This document shows positions 21,999 through 32,642 of a DNA stretch of 64,000 nt, in pieces. Origin of the DNA: Corythucha ciliata (lineage: Eukaryota > Arthropoda > Insecta > Hemiptera > Tingidae); NCBI GenBank assembly GCA_038030265.1, contig CM075940.1, forward strand, positions 17,869,604-17,933,603. The letters are read 5' to 3'. The translations under genes were made by a program, and so were the position numbers. Within the stretch, counting starts at the first letter, position 1, and the number at the start of each line of letters is the position of its first letter. Below the pieces are notes generated by a model. The model was not told the DNA's origin. It worked only from the letters and a program-made list of their open reading frames with translations, and did not search any database.

Positions 21999-23047
21999 GG
22001 GGGAGTTGCACGGGTGATTCCTCGACCCCCCTCCAATCGCCCCTCGTCTACTACTCAGCATACATTTTCTCGCCTTATTTCGGCACCAATCCTGGTTTTT
22101 AAGGACTCGTTTTAATCTTCAGGAAATTCCGCATATGAAGTAGTTTTCCTTTTTTCAAATTTCATAACAGAAATTATTTTAAATTCGCCTTGAACTTTTA
22201 CCTTATTTGAAAAATTGAAAACTACTGCAGGGGGTCAACCATGAGCTAGCGTTAAAAAATTAACGCAAGCGGTAACTAAGAACGCTCTATCACAAATAAT
22301 GTTATAACGCCATAGATACCGCGTTTTGACGGTATTTTTACGCTAGCTCATAGACCCCTTCCCCACACCCACTCCAAGGTTGGCTTAATTTTCCTATATT
22401 TCTCCAGTCAACTTTAGGCGTCATTTTGACTGGGAAGGAGTGGTAATTTTGGCGTTTTGGCAATCGCACTCGAGTACCGAGACCTGGCGAGTCGACTTTG
22501 TTTCGGGGCAAAAATCGATTGGAGGACCGGGGGTGGGGGTAAATTGCGATTTTTGAAATTTAAAATTTGTGTAATTTTTTTCGCCGGACAAAAAGTGTTA
22601 TAACTCGAGTTTGAGGACGAAATTCAAAAATCCGCCCCGAGAGATTTTGCGCAATTTAGTTGCGAAGATTTTAAGCCATTAAAAATGAAAATCGGATGAA
22701 AATTGTGGGAGGAGATAGTTTTGGCGCTGAATTAGAGGATTTATCAGAAATAACGTTAGCACGGTACCGGCACGCGGACCTGTAGGGTCAAGTTTTGACC
22801 GGAGGGCGATGTGCCGGGCGAGAGAAAGTTTCTAAATGAAAAGTTGGGGGGGTATACTTTCGGGGTGAGGGGAAATCGGAGCAAACGAAACAGGCCAAAA
22901 TTTCGGAAAAAAATGCGGAATTTCCTGAAGATTAAAACGAGTCCTTAAAAACCAGGATTGGTGCAGAAATAAAGCCAGAAAATGTATGCCGAGTTGCAGG
23001 CGAGTGTGATTGGAGGGGGGTCGAGGAATCATCACTGCAGTTCCCCC
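21999..23047. mobile_element. TTAA-flanked foldback element (about 1.05 kb)
   Basis: Inverted terminal repeats of about 135 bp: 21999-22135 (starts GGGGGAGTTGCACGGG, includes GATTCCTCGACCCCCCTCC) against 22912-23047 (ends CACTGCAGTTCCCCC). They are flanked by TTAA at 21995-21998 and 23048-23051. TTAA duplications are typical of piggyBac and Kolobok transposons. The interior encodes nothing recognisable, so the element is non-autonomous. A smaller MITE lies inside at 22230-22358. Diverged relatives are at 2680-3360 and 58860-59045. Confidence 0.8.
22230..22358. mobile_element. small MITE nested in the foldback element
   Basis: About 129 bp with inverted ends: GGGGGTC...ATGAGCTAGCGT on the left and ACGCTAGCTCAT.GACCCC on the right. 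The duplication is not obvious. It lies inside the TTAA element, so it is the younger insertion if independent. Confidence 0.55.
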
Positions 23048-23100
23048 TTAAAAGGCTTTGGAGCCGCCGGCTTTCTTAAGATTATGAAGTTATGACACTG

Positions 23101-23172
23101 GGTATGGCGTAGGAGTCCAAAGGAGGCTTAGGCGCCTGCCGGGTTCAAAGCCCGGTGCCCCCCCCCCCCATA
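23101..23172 (+). mobile_element. 5'-truncated copy of SINE family A
   Basis: Matches the 3' end of the SINE at 14125-14422: GGTATGGCGTAGGAG, GAGGCTTAGGCGCCTGCCGG and the B-box-like GGTTCAAAGCCCGG, ending in a C-rich run. The tRNA head is missing. Confidence 0.8.
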
Positions 23173-23200
23173 AATGGCTTACCAAAATGAAGTCGCCTAA

Positions 23201-23937
23201 GGCCCCTTTCAGACGGATGCACGTGAGCGCGCTCACGAGAGCTGGAGCGGTTAGCTTTGCACAAGATACAATGGGGGCTTTCAGACGGGAGCTCTGAGAG
23301 CCGGCTCACCGGCTCACGAGCCGTACAGCGGCTCTCCCCTCCGACCGCCGGCGGTTGGGTTTACAAAGAAGTCTGTGGAGCCATTCACACGAGCTCAAAC
23401 CTGAGCTCGCTCTTTCTCTTTTCACTTTTGCTTTCTTGAATTTGATAATTTTTTGGATTTTTTACTTATTGTTTATTGTTAGTATTAAGGAAAACTTTGT
23501 ACTCATTAAATTTTGCCAAACTTACCTGAGTGTTATAGCGATCCTGTCCTCCACTGAAATGCACTTCCTCATATTTCGCTCACTCGGAAGAAAACTGGTA
23601 CAACTCAAAAAAGTTTTTATGGCCATTCCAGTTTGAATTAATTTAATTTTATTTAATCCCAACTGTTTAGGTCAGAAAAACTTTTTTGAGTTGTACCTAG
23701 TATTCTTCCGAGTGAGCGATTTGTATCTATAAAATAGAAGTGGCGCTTCTAAAAGGCAATCGCTCTGTTTACTTCCATTACCAGTGAACTGAGCTACACT
23801 CTACACTGTCATATGGCTGGAAGTAATCGTAAAAAGGAGGGGCGTCTTGAGCGAGCTCATGAGCCGAGCTTTTTCACAATGAGCCAGTTCAAGCGGCTCT
23901 CGTGAGCGCGCTCACGTGCACCCGTCTGAATGGGCCC
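23201..23937. mobile_element. MITE with about 43-bp TIRs and TAA duplication
   Basis: The left end GGCCCCTTTCAGACGG and right end CCGTCTGAATGGGCCC continue as matching arms through CACGTGAGCGCGCTCACGAG. TAA flanks both ends (23198-23200, 23938-23940), which indicates PIF/Harbinger. A second partial terminus, GGGGGCTTTCAGACGGGAGC, begins near 23275, and an inner palindrome sits at 23576-23719, so the element may be composite. The open frame 23355-23636 crosses these repeats and is not a gene. Confidence 0.8.
23576..23719. repeat. inner palindrome of the MITE
   Basis: TCGCTCACTCGGAAGAA...GGTACAACTCAAAAAAG is mirrored by CTTTTTTGAGTTGTACC...TTCTTCCGAGTGAGCGA, giving arms of about 43 bp. It could be a second, nested MITE, but no duplication is evident. 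Confidence 0.65.
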
Positions 23938-23940
23938 TAA

Positions 23941-24517
23941 TTTGTTTCCTCCGAAACGGAAGCCATATGGTGTGAGGGGGTTAGAGGCAAGCGTGCCCGC
24001 ACGATACCATACCACCCATATTTTTCGGTTCATTATTTGTTTCTCCGGAGGCAATGCGATTCTCTTTACTCATTAATAATTAATTTCGCGTCCAAATCTT
24101 TCTGTATATGACATCCTCCCTCCTTATTCATAAATGGAATTTCCGTGGAAAGGGAACCCGATTGTAGCCCATCGAGCGAGCAAAACGATCCAGGGGCGGA
24201 AGTGGCCCCTAGACTTGGAATGGGCAAGTTTTTTCTAGCTGTATAGGGCGGTAAATTCGTCAGGATATAGACAATAGGGGGAAGGGGGTCACTCAAACAC
24301 CCTGTTGAAAAAAATAAAAATCTAGAAGAGAGAAGCGCCGTTGAACTATTTGTAAAGCACATTTAATTCTGTCAACTCTTTTTCTCTTATCGAAGCTGGC
24401 GAATCATTCGTCCGCGTCATGTGTCATTATCACACTTGCCTGCTTTTCCACAGCGCGAGTATTCTAAATACAAACAACAATAGCCTAATATTTGAGTCGA
24501 AACATTTCAGCCGTTGG
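23941..24517. other. unassigned stretch
   Basis: No supported feature. Confidence 0.3.

Positions 24518-24571
<54 letters not shown>
24518..24571 (+). repeat. (GA)n microsatellite
   Basis: About 25 perfect GA units. The open frame reading arginine-glutamate across it is an artefact. Confidence 0.95.
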
Positions 24572-24575
<4 letters not shown>

Positions 24576-24641
24576 TTGAGCGTGTTTTTGGCGATTCATT
24601 GAGCTTCAAAATCTATTAAGTAGAAACAAACGAGAGAGATA

Positions 24642-24690
24642 CCTGAAGAAGGCCGGAGTGGAAACTTGGTTGTTTTATTAATGGACTTGG
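24642..24690 (+). other. CTGAAGA...GAAAC motif, possible Penelope-like end
   Basis: CCTGAAGAAGGCC followed by GTGGAAACTTGG and a T-rich, ATTAAT-containing stretch is similar to the conserved block near the ends of Penelope-like and related retroelements. There is no flanking coding and no defined border, so this is suggestive only. Confidence 0.35.
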
Positions 24691-24971
24691 GATGTGCCGG
24701 TGAGGGTGCGTTGCAGGTTGGTTTTTTCAGTAGGACAAACTGTATGAGAAGAGGCATCAGAAGGAGAAGGATAAAGACTAAAGAGGCTGTTGGAAAAAAG
24801 TAGGCCAATTATTTGACAAAGCTCTGTGCCCCCGCGCTTCCAACTGCACTTTAAAACTCGGCATTTCCCTCACACTTTTTTGTTTAGCTTAAAATACACC
24901 TTTCGATTGACGAATTTGAAACCAAATTGACACAGTAGAAACGATGCGTGTCCAAACTATAATTATTGCAT

Positions 24972-25078
24972 CTTGGGAGCATTTGTTTGTAATTTCCGGT
25001 GTTGACAGCCTCACTAAATAACAACTTCCAGTTACAAACGTGAATTTGAAAGTGAAATTACAAACAAATGCTCCCAAG
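24972..25078. repeat. 25-bp perfect inverted repeat
   Basis: CTTGGGAGCATTTGTTTGTA... at 24972-24996 is the exact reverse complement of 25054-25078, with a 57-nt spacer. It could be a tiny MITE or the fold of one. No duplication was seen. Confidence 0.7.
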
Positions 25079-25079
25079 G

Positions 25080-27424
25080 TTTACGGTGCACGAGTTGCAG
25101 AAAAACGCCGGGAAGAGAACGCAAAACCAGTACAGTTATATGTAAGGGGGAAAAGGCACGCGCGGGAGAGAAAAAACGAATTCAAAGTCCAACAACCGTA
25201 CAGAAGCTTATCTGGCCAAAGAATTCAACCACCGAAGCTATTTTTTTCATCTCTTCCGCCCTTGCTTTTCGATCAAATTGGAAAACAATTCCCTGCCCCT
25301 AACATTGGTTTTTAATTCTAAAACAAACGTTTAATGAAAGTTTAGCTACCTCGTCACTGTACTACAAAAGAAATCAAGAAGTAACGCAAATAATTTTTAT
25401 ATTTTAACCCCACCACCAGTAACGGTGAACTCCAGCGATCCATAAAAGCCCCAGAATTGTTGATTATGACAACATTCACACTCCTCCCGGATGAAAAAAG
25501 GATATTCACCAATCCTAGGATTTCATGCTCATCTTTCGTTCAAGAACACCCATAAATCAAGTTGATCGACTCTGAAAAGGAAGAGGTGATTGGTTGCTAC
25601 AATTTACCGAACAATTTGTCAAACTGTAGAAAACATGAAGAACTCATTGAGAATATATTTTGACTATCATCGATTTCGTCTAAGGGGGCTTGCCTCCTTT
25701 TGCCTAACGGTGCGGCGAGGACTTTTCCAGCAAAATAATTAGCTCCCGAGTAATGATGAGCTCGAATTACCGATAGTAATTAATTATCAGAAGCGCCATT
25801 GATCGGGGGAAGGGGACAGTAATGGCAGTTCTCCCGCATTTTTAGTGGGACGCGTTTAAAAAAAAAAACACCTACATTGTGTTTGAGAAAAAAATAAAAA
25901 TCATGCGGTGCGAGAGACTCGTGGAACATTCAAAAACGTCCTACGCTTTCGTGAATAAAGTAACTTGTCGTTTTTAACTTATTAAATACAAATTGGCGGC
26001 TAGAGGCCATCAAAAGCATTAAGTGGTACAGGCACGATGGGAACTTTTCTGAATGTTTGCAATAAACGATGCGAGCGAGTGGCGTTTATTTATTTCCACG
26101 TATTTTTAAATTACTGTAATTACTTTTTGCGGAACAGCAACAAGGTTGCGCGTTTTAAAATACAACACAAGAAATTCGTGCCATACATAGCGATTTTCCG
26201 CCTGAAACAGCCTAAAAGGGCTAACCCTTGCATATACGCCTGATGCCCTCATGAACCAGGCAAGTAAACCCCTCCACCCATTTATCAACTCAAACCTAAC
26301 AAGAGCTCACTGATTTTTTTTTTTATCATCAGGTCACAGCTACGTGCGATCAACTAATTTTTTTTCATTATTGTTATTGTTATTAAGAGAAGGAGAGAGC
26401 TTTTCTAACAAAACGTGTGATAATAGTCTCTCGGGAGAAACTCATTTGTTAGAAAAACAGAACGAGTCTTTCTTGAAAACTTTTCTCTTGAAAAAAAAAA
26501 AAAAAAACTTTCTCGCTTCGCGTCAATAAGCCCCCTCCCCTTCGAGTTCTTCTGATATTATGAAACCCACGATGCTTCCCAAAAAAAAAAAACGAGATTC
26601 GCTTATGTCTCACACTTCGACCCTTGTAACTTTTGACCTTTATATTCGGGATTTAGAGTTACGCTTGGACGAGCGGAAATATTTCGCTTTCTCGAATTTT
26701 TTATCATCTCATTAACCGGAAATCCGCAGGTATTAATAAATAGGCCGGTTCGTGCATTGTCGAAAATGTGGTCGTGATGAAAGCAACCGAGCACTTCACT
26801 ACAACGGGTTGCCTCATCCTTCTCACTTCCCGGGAAATGAAACTAAATAATGTTGAATATTCGACTACCAGTCTCAATTTCATTTACACCACCACCATCA
26901 GACGCTGAAATTAATAAATCAATGTCGAGGCCTGCACCTTTACAGTACTATAATGAAGTAGTTTAGAAGCCTAATAAATTCATTTTTAAGTTGGCGCTGG
27001 CGCAACTTTCTTCGAGTGAATCTCATCGAAACCCTTTTACCTAGTCATCCACATCCACTTTTGAACCCTTACTCTTCAATAAACTTTGGCTTCACTTAAG
27101 GAACCGCCGCGCCGCCCTCCTTCGCTTCAAGTTAAATTGAGCAAAAACTTGGAAAATTAGCAATCAAAACGAGTGAGAAAAATTATTTTTACTGTTTTAG
27201 ACTCGCGTATAGTGCTTCAAGGTGTCTCAGAATGCAGGGAGTAACTGAGACTACTGAGGCTCTGTTGTGGTCCATTGGGAATCAGTTCGAGATCAAGAGA
27301 GAAATTCTCAGTTTTAACGAATTGACAAAAGTAAAACTATATTTAGAAACATGTGTCATTGATAGAATACAATAGTTTTCCCGCCCTCATGGAGGACTAG
27401 TAATGTTTCAATCCAAGACGTAGT
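25080..27424. other. unassigned stretch
   Basis: Several A-rich runs (26492-26507, 26580-26591). No motif-bearing frame and no tRNA-like box pair. Confidence 0.3.
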
Positions 27425-28370
27425 CATTCAGGTACGATGGTGTTCTGCGAATTCAACGCGATCTTCTCAATTGTGGTCGTTCGGGAGAACTCTATATTCA
27501 ACGCAAAGACGTACCCCACCGTCGGCTTTCGGAATGACAACCAGAGGAGACCCCCAATCGCTCACATCTGCTTTGGAAATAATTCCTGCTGCTTCGAGAG
27601 AGTCAAGTTCCTTTACTCGGTCTTGGAGGACAAATGGAACTTCTCGTTCCCTTCCGGCTGAAAAACCGGCGTGGCGCCGTTTCTTAATTTCAGTGAAACT
27701 TGAAAATTTGGAATACAGCCTGTCCTTTCTTCGAAAATGTTTGAAAATGTTGCGATGACTTTGTCGTAATCAGTGGCTACTTGGACAGAATGGGTAGAAA
27801 AGGGGGAAGTTTGCCTTTGTTGTTCGAGAACTTTCAGGTCAATGTTGAGACGTCTGATCCAAGTTCGACCAACTATTGCGTTGAATTCGTCAGGAACAAT
27901 ATAAATTTCATCTTCGATTTTCTTGCCATTATAAGATGCGGTGACGAGAAATTTTCCGTCAGGTTTGAAAACATCGCGCGTGTACGAACGGAATCGGATT
28001 GGTGATTCTTCGAAGGGGTGTTCTAACTTCAGTTTGGAGAGCTGTTGACGAGGTTAAAAGGTGAATCCAGCTCCTGTATCGACTTCGAAAACTATGGGTG
28101 TTTTTTGTATGAAAACAGTTGCGCAAAAACGATCACTTTTATTTTGCACATGCATTCTTTAGCGCCGAGCCCAGGTTTGTGACATTTCTGTTGGAAAAAG
28201 GTTCTTTGACGGAAGACAACTGGCCTACCTAAATGAATTTGCTACACATGTTACCTATACATTTGGGTGTAATGGTGGGGAGTCTCATATGCTTTTAATT
28301 AATTGTTTTATTCACTTCGTTTGAAGAACTTGCACTGAACTGGCTCATTAAAAACCTATTTTTGATAAAA
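27425..28370 (-). pseudogene. Ty3/gypsy protease and start of reverse transcriptase (gypsy element 3)
   Basis: On the minus strand an aspartic protease motif EVDTGAGFTF sits at about 28088-28059, with the DTG triad intact. It is followed by ASYNGKKIEDEIYIVPDEF and NAIVGRTWIRRLNIDLK, a standard gypsy protease pattern, and then the linker to RT. The frame 27660-27440 reads VKELDSLEAAGIISKADVSD and then WGSPLVVIPKADGGVRLC, the RT fingers. It stops before the YLDD catalytic site. Stops and frameshifts are frequent. Its gag is at 32643-33545; the gypsy element inserted at 28376-32637 separates the two. Confidence 0.8.
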
Positions 28371-28375
28371 CGTCT

Positions 28376-28469
28376 AGTTGGATAATGAGTCATATGAATT
28401 TATACAATTAAATTAGTTAATGTTTTGCGGTCCAATTCGAATGTCTTATTGAGAGCGTGCTTTACTACA
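28376..28469 (+). repeat. 5' LTR of gypsy element 2
   Basis: Begins AGTTGGATAATGAGTC (the other LTR has TGTTGG) and ends TTTACTACA. The gag ATG lies only 13 bp downstream, so the leader and primer site are very short or partly lost. Confidence 0.75.
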
Positions 28470-28482
28470 TTTGGCTTCGAGG

Positions 28483-30580
28483 ATGCCTAAGGCAAAAAGA
28501 AGGTCAGCGCCGGAGAGAGACGAATCACCAGCTGCGTATGTCTCGAAACCGGCAGCGACAGTCGTATATAGGTCTCTAAATGTTGGCAGAATACCCAAAT
28601 TTAGGGTTGGCACGGATTATGAGGAAAGGCTGAATGAGTACTTCGTGGCTAACGCCGTAGAAGAAGAAAGGAAAGTTTCTGTTCTAATAACGTTGATGGG
28701 AGCAGAAGCGTATGAGTATTTAAGAAATTTATATGATCCGGATCTTCCCTCGCATATGACTTACTTTGAAGTATGTGAAATAATGTCACGGCAGTTTTCA
28801 ATAACGGTTTCTGTTTTTAGGAAGAGAATAGAGTTTTATCAGCTTTCACACCAAAAAGAAGAGTCTGTTGCAGAATGGTTTTCACGGATCAAGAAAGGAG
28901 CGGTTGGTTGTCAATTCGGAAATTTATTGGAAGATTTTCTAAAGGACAGGTTCGTTTGTGGTATGTTTCAAGGCTCGGTTTTAGACAGATTGTGCGAGGA
29001 AAGTCCGAGTGAAATGTCATTTTTTTTTTTTTTTTTTTCCCCTCCACTATCCAAGAGCAGGGGCATGGCATACGCCCCAGGCACGGAATCCTAAGTGGAT
29101 TATTGTGCCGCTCTTGGATCGGTTGATCTAGTCTAGAGTCCCTCGCACCGTATGAGGTTGAGGAGGTCCTCAGCTAGTGTCTCGCAGGCCGGAACATAAA
29201 TATCAGGCGTGTGAAGCCCGAAAATGCTGATCCTGCGAAGATATCTCTCTCCTCTTAATAAGGTTAGAGGTCGTCGCTTCTTAGAACCGATAAGAGATAA
29301 TCGCTAACTGGACCCTTGAGCACGAGAGTGTCAAGAATGATGAGCTAGCGCGCGCCGAGTGCGTTGCACTCGAAGAGATAAGCCCCTGCACCGGGGTGTG
29401 TTCTTTAGAACGGCCCGCCGAGGGTATGTTTTTTAAAAACTCCCCACGGCGGGTATGCTCCTTAGAACTGCCCTCCACAGGTACGTCCCTGGTCCCATCA
29501 ATGTCGTGTTTGACCTCGGTGGTATCCATGGACGGAGCAGCCGGTGACTGCGGCGTTCACGGAAGGTTCTCTGAGCCCCTTCCGAGTTCTTCATATAAAC
29601 TTCTAGGTGAGCCCTTAAAGGTCCTGCCAGAAGCCAGGGTAATATAAGTCCACCGCCGGCAGAGCCCTGCATGCCGTAAGCGCCGAGGCCTGCGGTAAGC
29701 CTATTACACCAGGGGATCGGCCGGTGCCCTGGGGGTCCGTTCAAAGCACACTTTGCCCCCTGTGCCATGCTGACCTTAGGTACGGACCAAACACCTTGTC
29801 TTGGGGGGGGGGGGGAGAAATAGCTGGAGGAGGTAGGAGACGCCACCCCCTTCTGTCCCGGACTCAGGACAGCCCCTAACCCGTTGTTTGTCCACGGGTT
29901 CGTATTCGGCCCCCATGTCCAATGGGTGTGTCCGATAACGGACTCCCCACCGCACACGGTGCGCCTTATTCCGACCCAAGGGAGCGGGTCGGCCCAATGG
30001 TGGGGTCCCCCATCCGCAACCCGGGGGACGCGCCCGATAGGGGAAACGAACCCCGTGAAAGGTTTGTAGCCATTCACACGGATCAAGTCCGTCACGGGAA
30101 ATGTCATTGTTACAATTGTACGAGAAGGCGTAACAAAAAGAAGTCAGTGAAAAAAATCGTGTGTCACCGAAGTTCGTGGCATCGGACGTACTTGTAGCTA
30201 CTCCGAATCGAAAACCAGCTCAATATTCGCGGAATGACAAACTGGCCTACGAACGGAGCACTCTCAAATGGTGTCACTGTGGTAAAGGTCACCATACTGC
30301 TTCTGACTGTCACTACCGTAGCTATAGATGTAATAAATGTAAAAAGATGGGGCATCTGGCAGCTGTTGGCTCTCACGTTAATAGTTATAGTGTGGACCAG
30401 GAAGAAGGGGAAGGTGTCAACTTGGTCGATATGTTTTCGTTGGACAAATTTCCAGTCATTGATCCCATCAAAACAAAGGTTTTGATTAATGGGGTTTCGA
30501 TCGAAATGGAGATTGATACGAGAGCTGGAGTTACGATTTTCCTTTTAGAATTTTTAAGCAAAAGTTTTCGGCTCTTTCTT
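28483..30580 (+). pseudogene. Ty3/gypsy gag with zinc knuckles (gypsy element 2)
   Basis: Starts at ATG 28483. The first exon-like part reads YEERLNEYFVANAVEEERKV, LRNLYDPDLPSHMTYFEV and HQKEESVAEWFSRIKK, the capsid pattern of gypsy gag. The LINE-like insert at 29022-30097 interrupts it after the codons for SPSEMS; the frame resumes at about 30101 with MSLLQLYEKA. Downstream, 30264-30370 encodes two zinc knuckles, CHCGKGHHTASDC and CNKCKKMGHLAAV; the second has lost its last cysteine. The protease follows with EIDTRAGVTI at about 30510, where the DTG glycine is replaced by arginine, so this copy is inactive. Confidence 0.85.
29022..30097 (-). mobile_element. non-autonomous LINE-like insert with poly-A and 11-bp TSD
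   Basis: Flanked by GAAATGTCATT at 29011-29021 and 30098-30108, with the poly-A end on the left (T18 after 29020), so it is minus oriented. The 1.08-kb interior is GC-rich and includes a 13-G run at 29803-29815. It has no reverse transcriptase, endonuclease or zinc motif. The beginning (CCCGTGACGGACTTGATCC) and the end (CTCTTGGATAGTGGAGG before poly-A) look like the 5' and 3' untranslated parts of a LINE joined together. The minus frame 30107-29433 (224 codons) has no recognisable motif and is more likely GC-driven than coding. Confidence 0.75.
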
Positions 30581-31280
30581 TGAGTTCGATAAGATTAAGA
30601 AGTTTTTCAGGGGAAATAGTGAAACCAGTTGGGGAAGTATCTGTGGACGTGGAATGGAATGGAAAGCGGAGAAATTGTCGGTTGTATGTTGTTCCCAAAG
30701 GTTCAAAAATGCTTCTGGGTAGAGATAGGCTAGTGGCTTTTGATCGGAAAGTTCTGGGAGTTGAAGAGGTTTCGACAGTGATGGAAAATACTCCGTCGGT
30801 CAGAAGGTTATCTACTTCATTGGACCAGTTTAAGGATCTGTTCAAGGAAGGAGTGGGGTGTTACAAGTATGAAAAAATTAATTTAAAAGTTTCGAAGGAC
30901 TCTAAGCCTCGTTTTATTAAGCCTCGACGAATACCTTTCGCTTTTAAGGAGTTGGTCGATCAGGAATTGAATCGTTTGGAAAGCTGTGTATTTTTTGAAA
31001 AGGTAAATTATAGTTCGTAGGGCCGTTAGTTCCGATTTTGAAAGCAGACGGGAAGACTTTGAGGTTGTGTGCCAATTACAAAATTACAGTTAACCCGTAT
31101 CTTGAGGATGTCCAGTATCCCCTACCCCATCATATTGAGGACCTCTGGTACGACCTTCAAGGTGGCAAACAATTCACGAAGTTGGATTTTAGTCAGGTAT
31201 ATATATTCAGTTGGAACTTGAGGATGATAGTAAGTTACTTCTGGATTGGTCTACGCACCGAGGGGTGTACTATGAACTAA
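30581..31280 (+). pseudogene. Ty3/gypsy protease end and RT start (gypsy element 2)
   Basis: Continues pol: LYVVPKGSKMLLGRDRLVAF is the C-terminal protease pattern, followed by a linker with LDQFKDLFKEGVGCYK. RT then begins with RFIKPRRIPFAFKELVDQEL, ending in FFEKVNYSS and a stop at 31018. In another frame it continues with GPLVPILKADGKTLRLCANY, PLPHHIEDLWYDLQGGKQF and TKLDFSQVY (motif A, catalytic aspartate in LDFS). Sequence homology ends near 31277 (VYYEL), well before YLDD. The truncation point is followed by a (TTA)n microsatellite. Confidence 0.85.
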
Positions 31281-31324
31281 GATGACTGGAAGTGAAAAAA
31301 ATCGCTAACACATGAGAAACCCTG

Positions 31325-31343
31325 CTAATTATTATTATTGTTA

Positions 31344-31419
<76 letters not shown>

Positions 31420-31420
31420 A
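31325..31420 (+). repeat. (TTA)n microsatellite
   Basis: About 30 near-perfect ATT/TTA units inside gypsy element 2, after the truncated RT. Confidence 0.95.
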
Positions 31421-31769
31421 TAGCTCCTTCGTTCAATGCATACAATGGTATGATAAAGGATTGTCATCATATCATTTTCATCCTTAAATTTATCTTAATT
31501 ACTAAATGATTTTACTTCCATGTTACCTACGGGAATGGAAGTGTGGGTTCGTGAAAAAAATCGAGTCCGAGCTGGCATCACATTCATTTTATTACCTTGT
31601 GAGATTAATGCTACCTATTCTGGTCGTTCGAAAAACTCTTTCAGCGAATAACAACAGTGCCGGATCAAGACTTTTCTCTGTTCACGCTTAAATTTATTAA
31701 TTTCCTCCTGCTTGAGTACGTCGGGCAAATTATTGTAAATTTTTAGCGCCAAGCAAAAAAAACTAGTGG

Positions 31770-32290
31770 GAAAGTGGAGAAAATTATTCGTGGAAAATTC
31801 GTGGATAAAAGTAATAAAAAGCTTTAATTCGCGGCGAAAATCAGGGACAAACTCTCACTCACGGCACAAATGTAGGAAATTGCTAATTAGTGGCTATAAT
31901 TAGGTAAAATGCTAATTCGCGGCTAAAATCAAGAAAAATTGCCTATTAAGGGTTAAAAGAAAACGTGTTAAATCACAGAAAACTGAGAAAATGGCACAAC
32001 GGACATCGCAGTTTTCCAGAGGGAACTTCGTGGCTAAAATTAGGAAAAAACGCTAACTCACGGGCACTCGTAAAATTAGGGGAAATCGCTCATTAGCGGC
32101 TGAAATCAGGAAAAACACGAATTCGCTGTAAAAATTGAGAAAAATCGCTAACTCGCGGCTGAAATGGATACAAAGTTAATTCACCGATGAAATTGAGAAG
32201 TCGCGGTGAAGTGTGGGAAAACGCTAGTTTTCGGTTAAAATGGAGAAAACGCCAAATCGCGGCTCCTAAAGGCAACTTTATGGGGGCGCT
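31770..32290. repeat. degenerate short-repeat tract, CGCTAATTCGCGGCTAAAAT type
   Basis: About fifteen imperfect units of roughly 30-40 bp with the core GCTAATTCGCGGCTAAAATT followed by GAGAAAAA or AGGAAAAA. The same unit forms the tract at 42300-43085. It lies between the truncated RT and the 3' LTR of gypsy element 2. Confidence 0.75.
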
Positions 32291-32542
32291 GATGAAAAAT
32301 TTGCCAGCGGGGTGCCAAATGTTTGGCCAAGGTCAGCACTGATTGTTATTCACTGTACTTTTTCCCCTTCAGCTCTTTACTACTTGTTGGTGTGGGGAGG
32401 GCACTACTCACCAAGGGGGGATTTCGCGTCCAGCCATCATGGGGGGATAGACGCCACTGGGTGGATTAAGTAATAAAATCAACGGCATCAACTGATAGAG
32501 AGATGGAAGAATGAAAAGAAAGAAAAAGCTTCGAAAGGAGGG

Positions 32543-32637
32543 TGTTGGATGATGAGTCATATGAATTTATTACAAATAAATTAGTTGATGTTTTGCGTTC
32601 CAATTCGATTGTCTTATTGAGAGCGTGCTTTCCTACA
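32543..32637 (+). repeat. 3' LTR of gypsy element 2
   Basis: Begins TGTTGGATGATGAGTC, ends TTTCCTACA and is followed by the CGTCT duplication. Same repeat as 28376-28469 with scattered changes. Confidence 0.8.
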
Positions 32638-32642
32638 CGTCT

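Larger units (their letters stand above)
28376..32637 (+). mobile_element. gypsy element 2, with short LTRs, inserted in gypsy element 3
   Basis: Two direct LTR copies of about 94-95 bp (28376-28469 and 32543-32637) share GAGTCATATGAATTTAT, GTCTTATTGAGAGCGTGCTT and end in CTACA. CGTCT flanks both sides (28371-28375 and 32638-32642), a proper 5-bp duplication. A purine tract CGAAAGGAGGG lies just before the 3' LTR, as a polypurine tract should. The interior has gag, protease and the beginning of RT in plus orientation. The rest of pol is missing and replaced by a microsatellite and degenerate repeats. Confidence 0.85.

Noticed and set aside
24419..24619. Arginine/glutamate repeat protein
   Set aside because: Translation of a (GA)n microsatellite.
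31312..31509. Tyrosine-repeat or isoleucine-repeat protein
   Set aside because: Translation of a (TTA)n microsatellite on the two strands.
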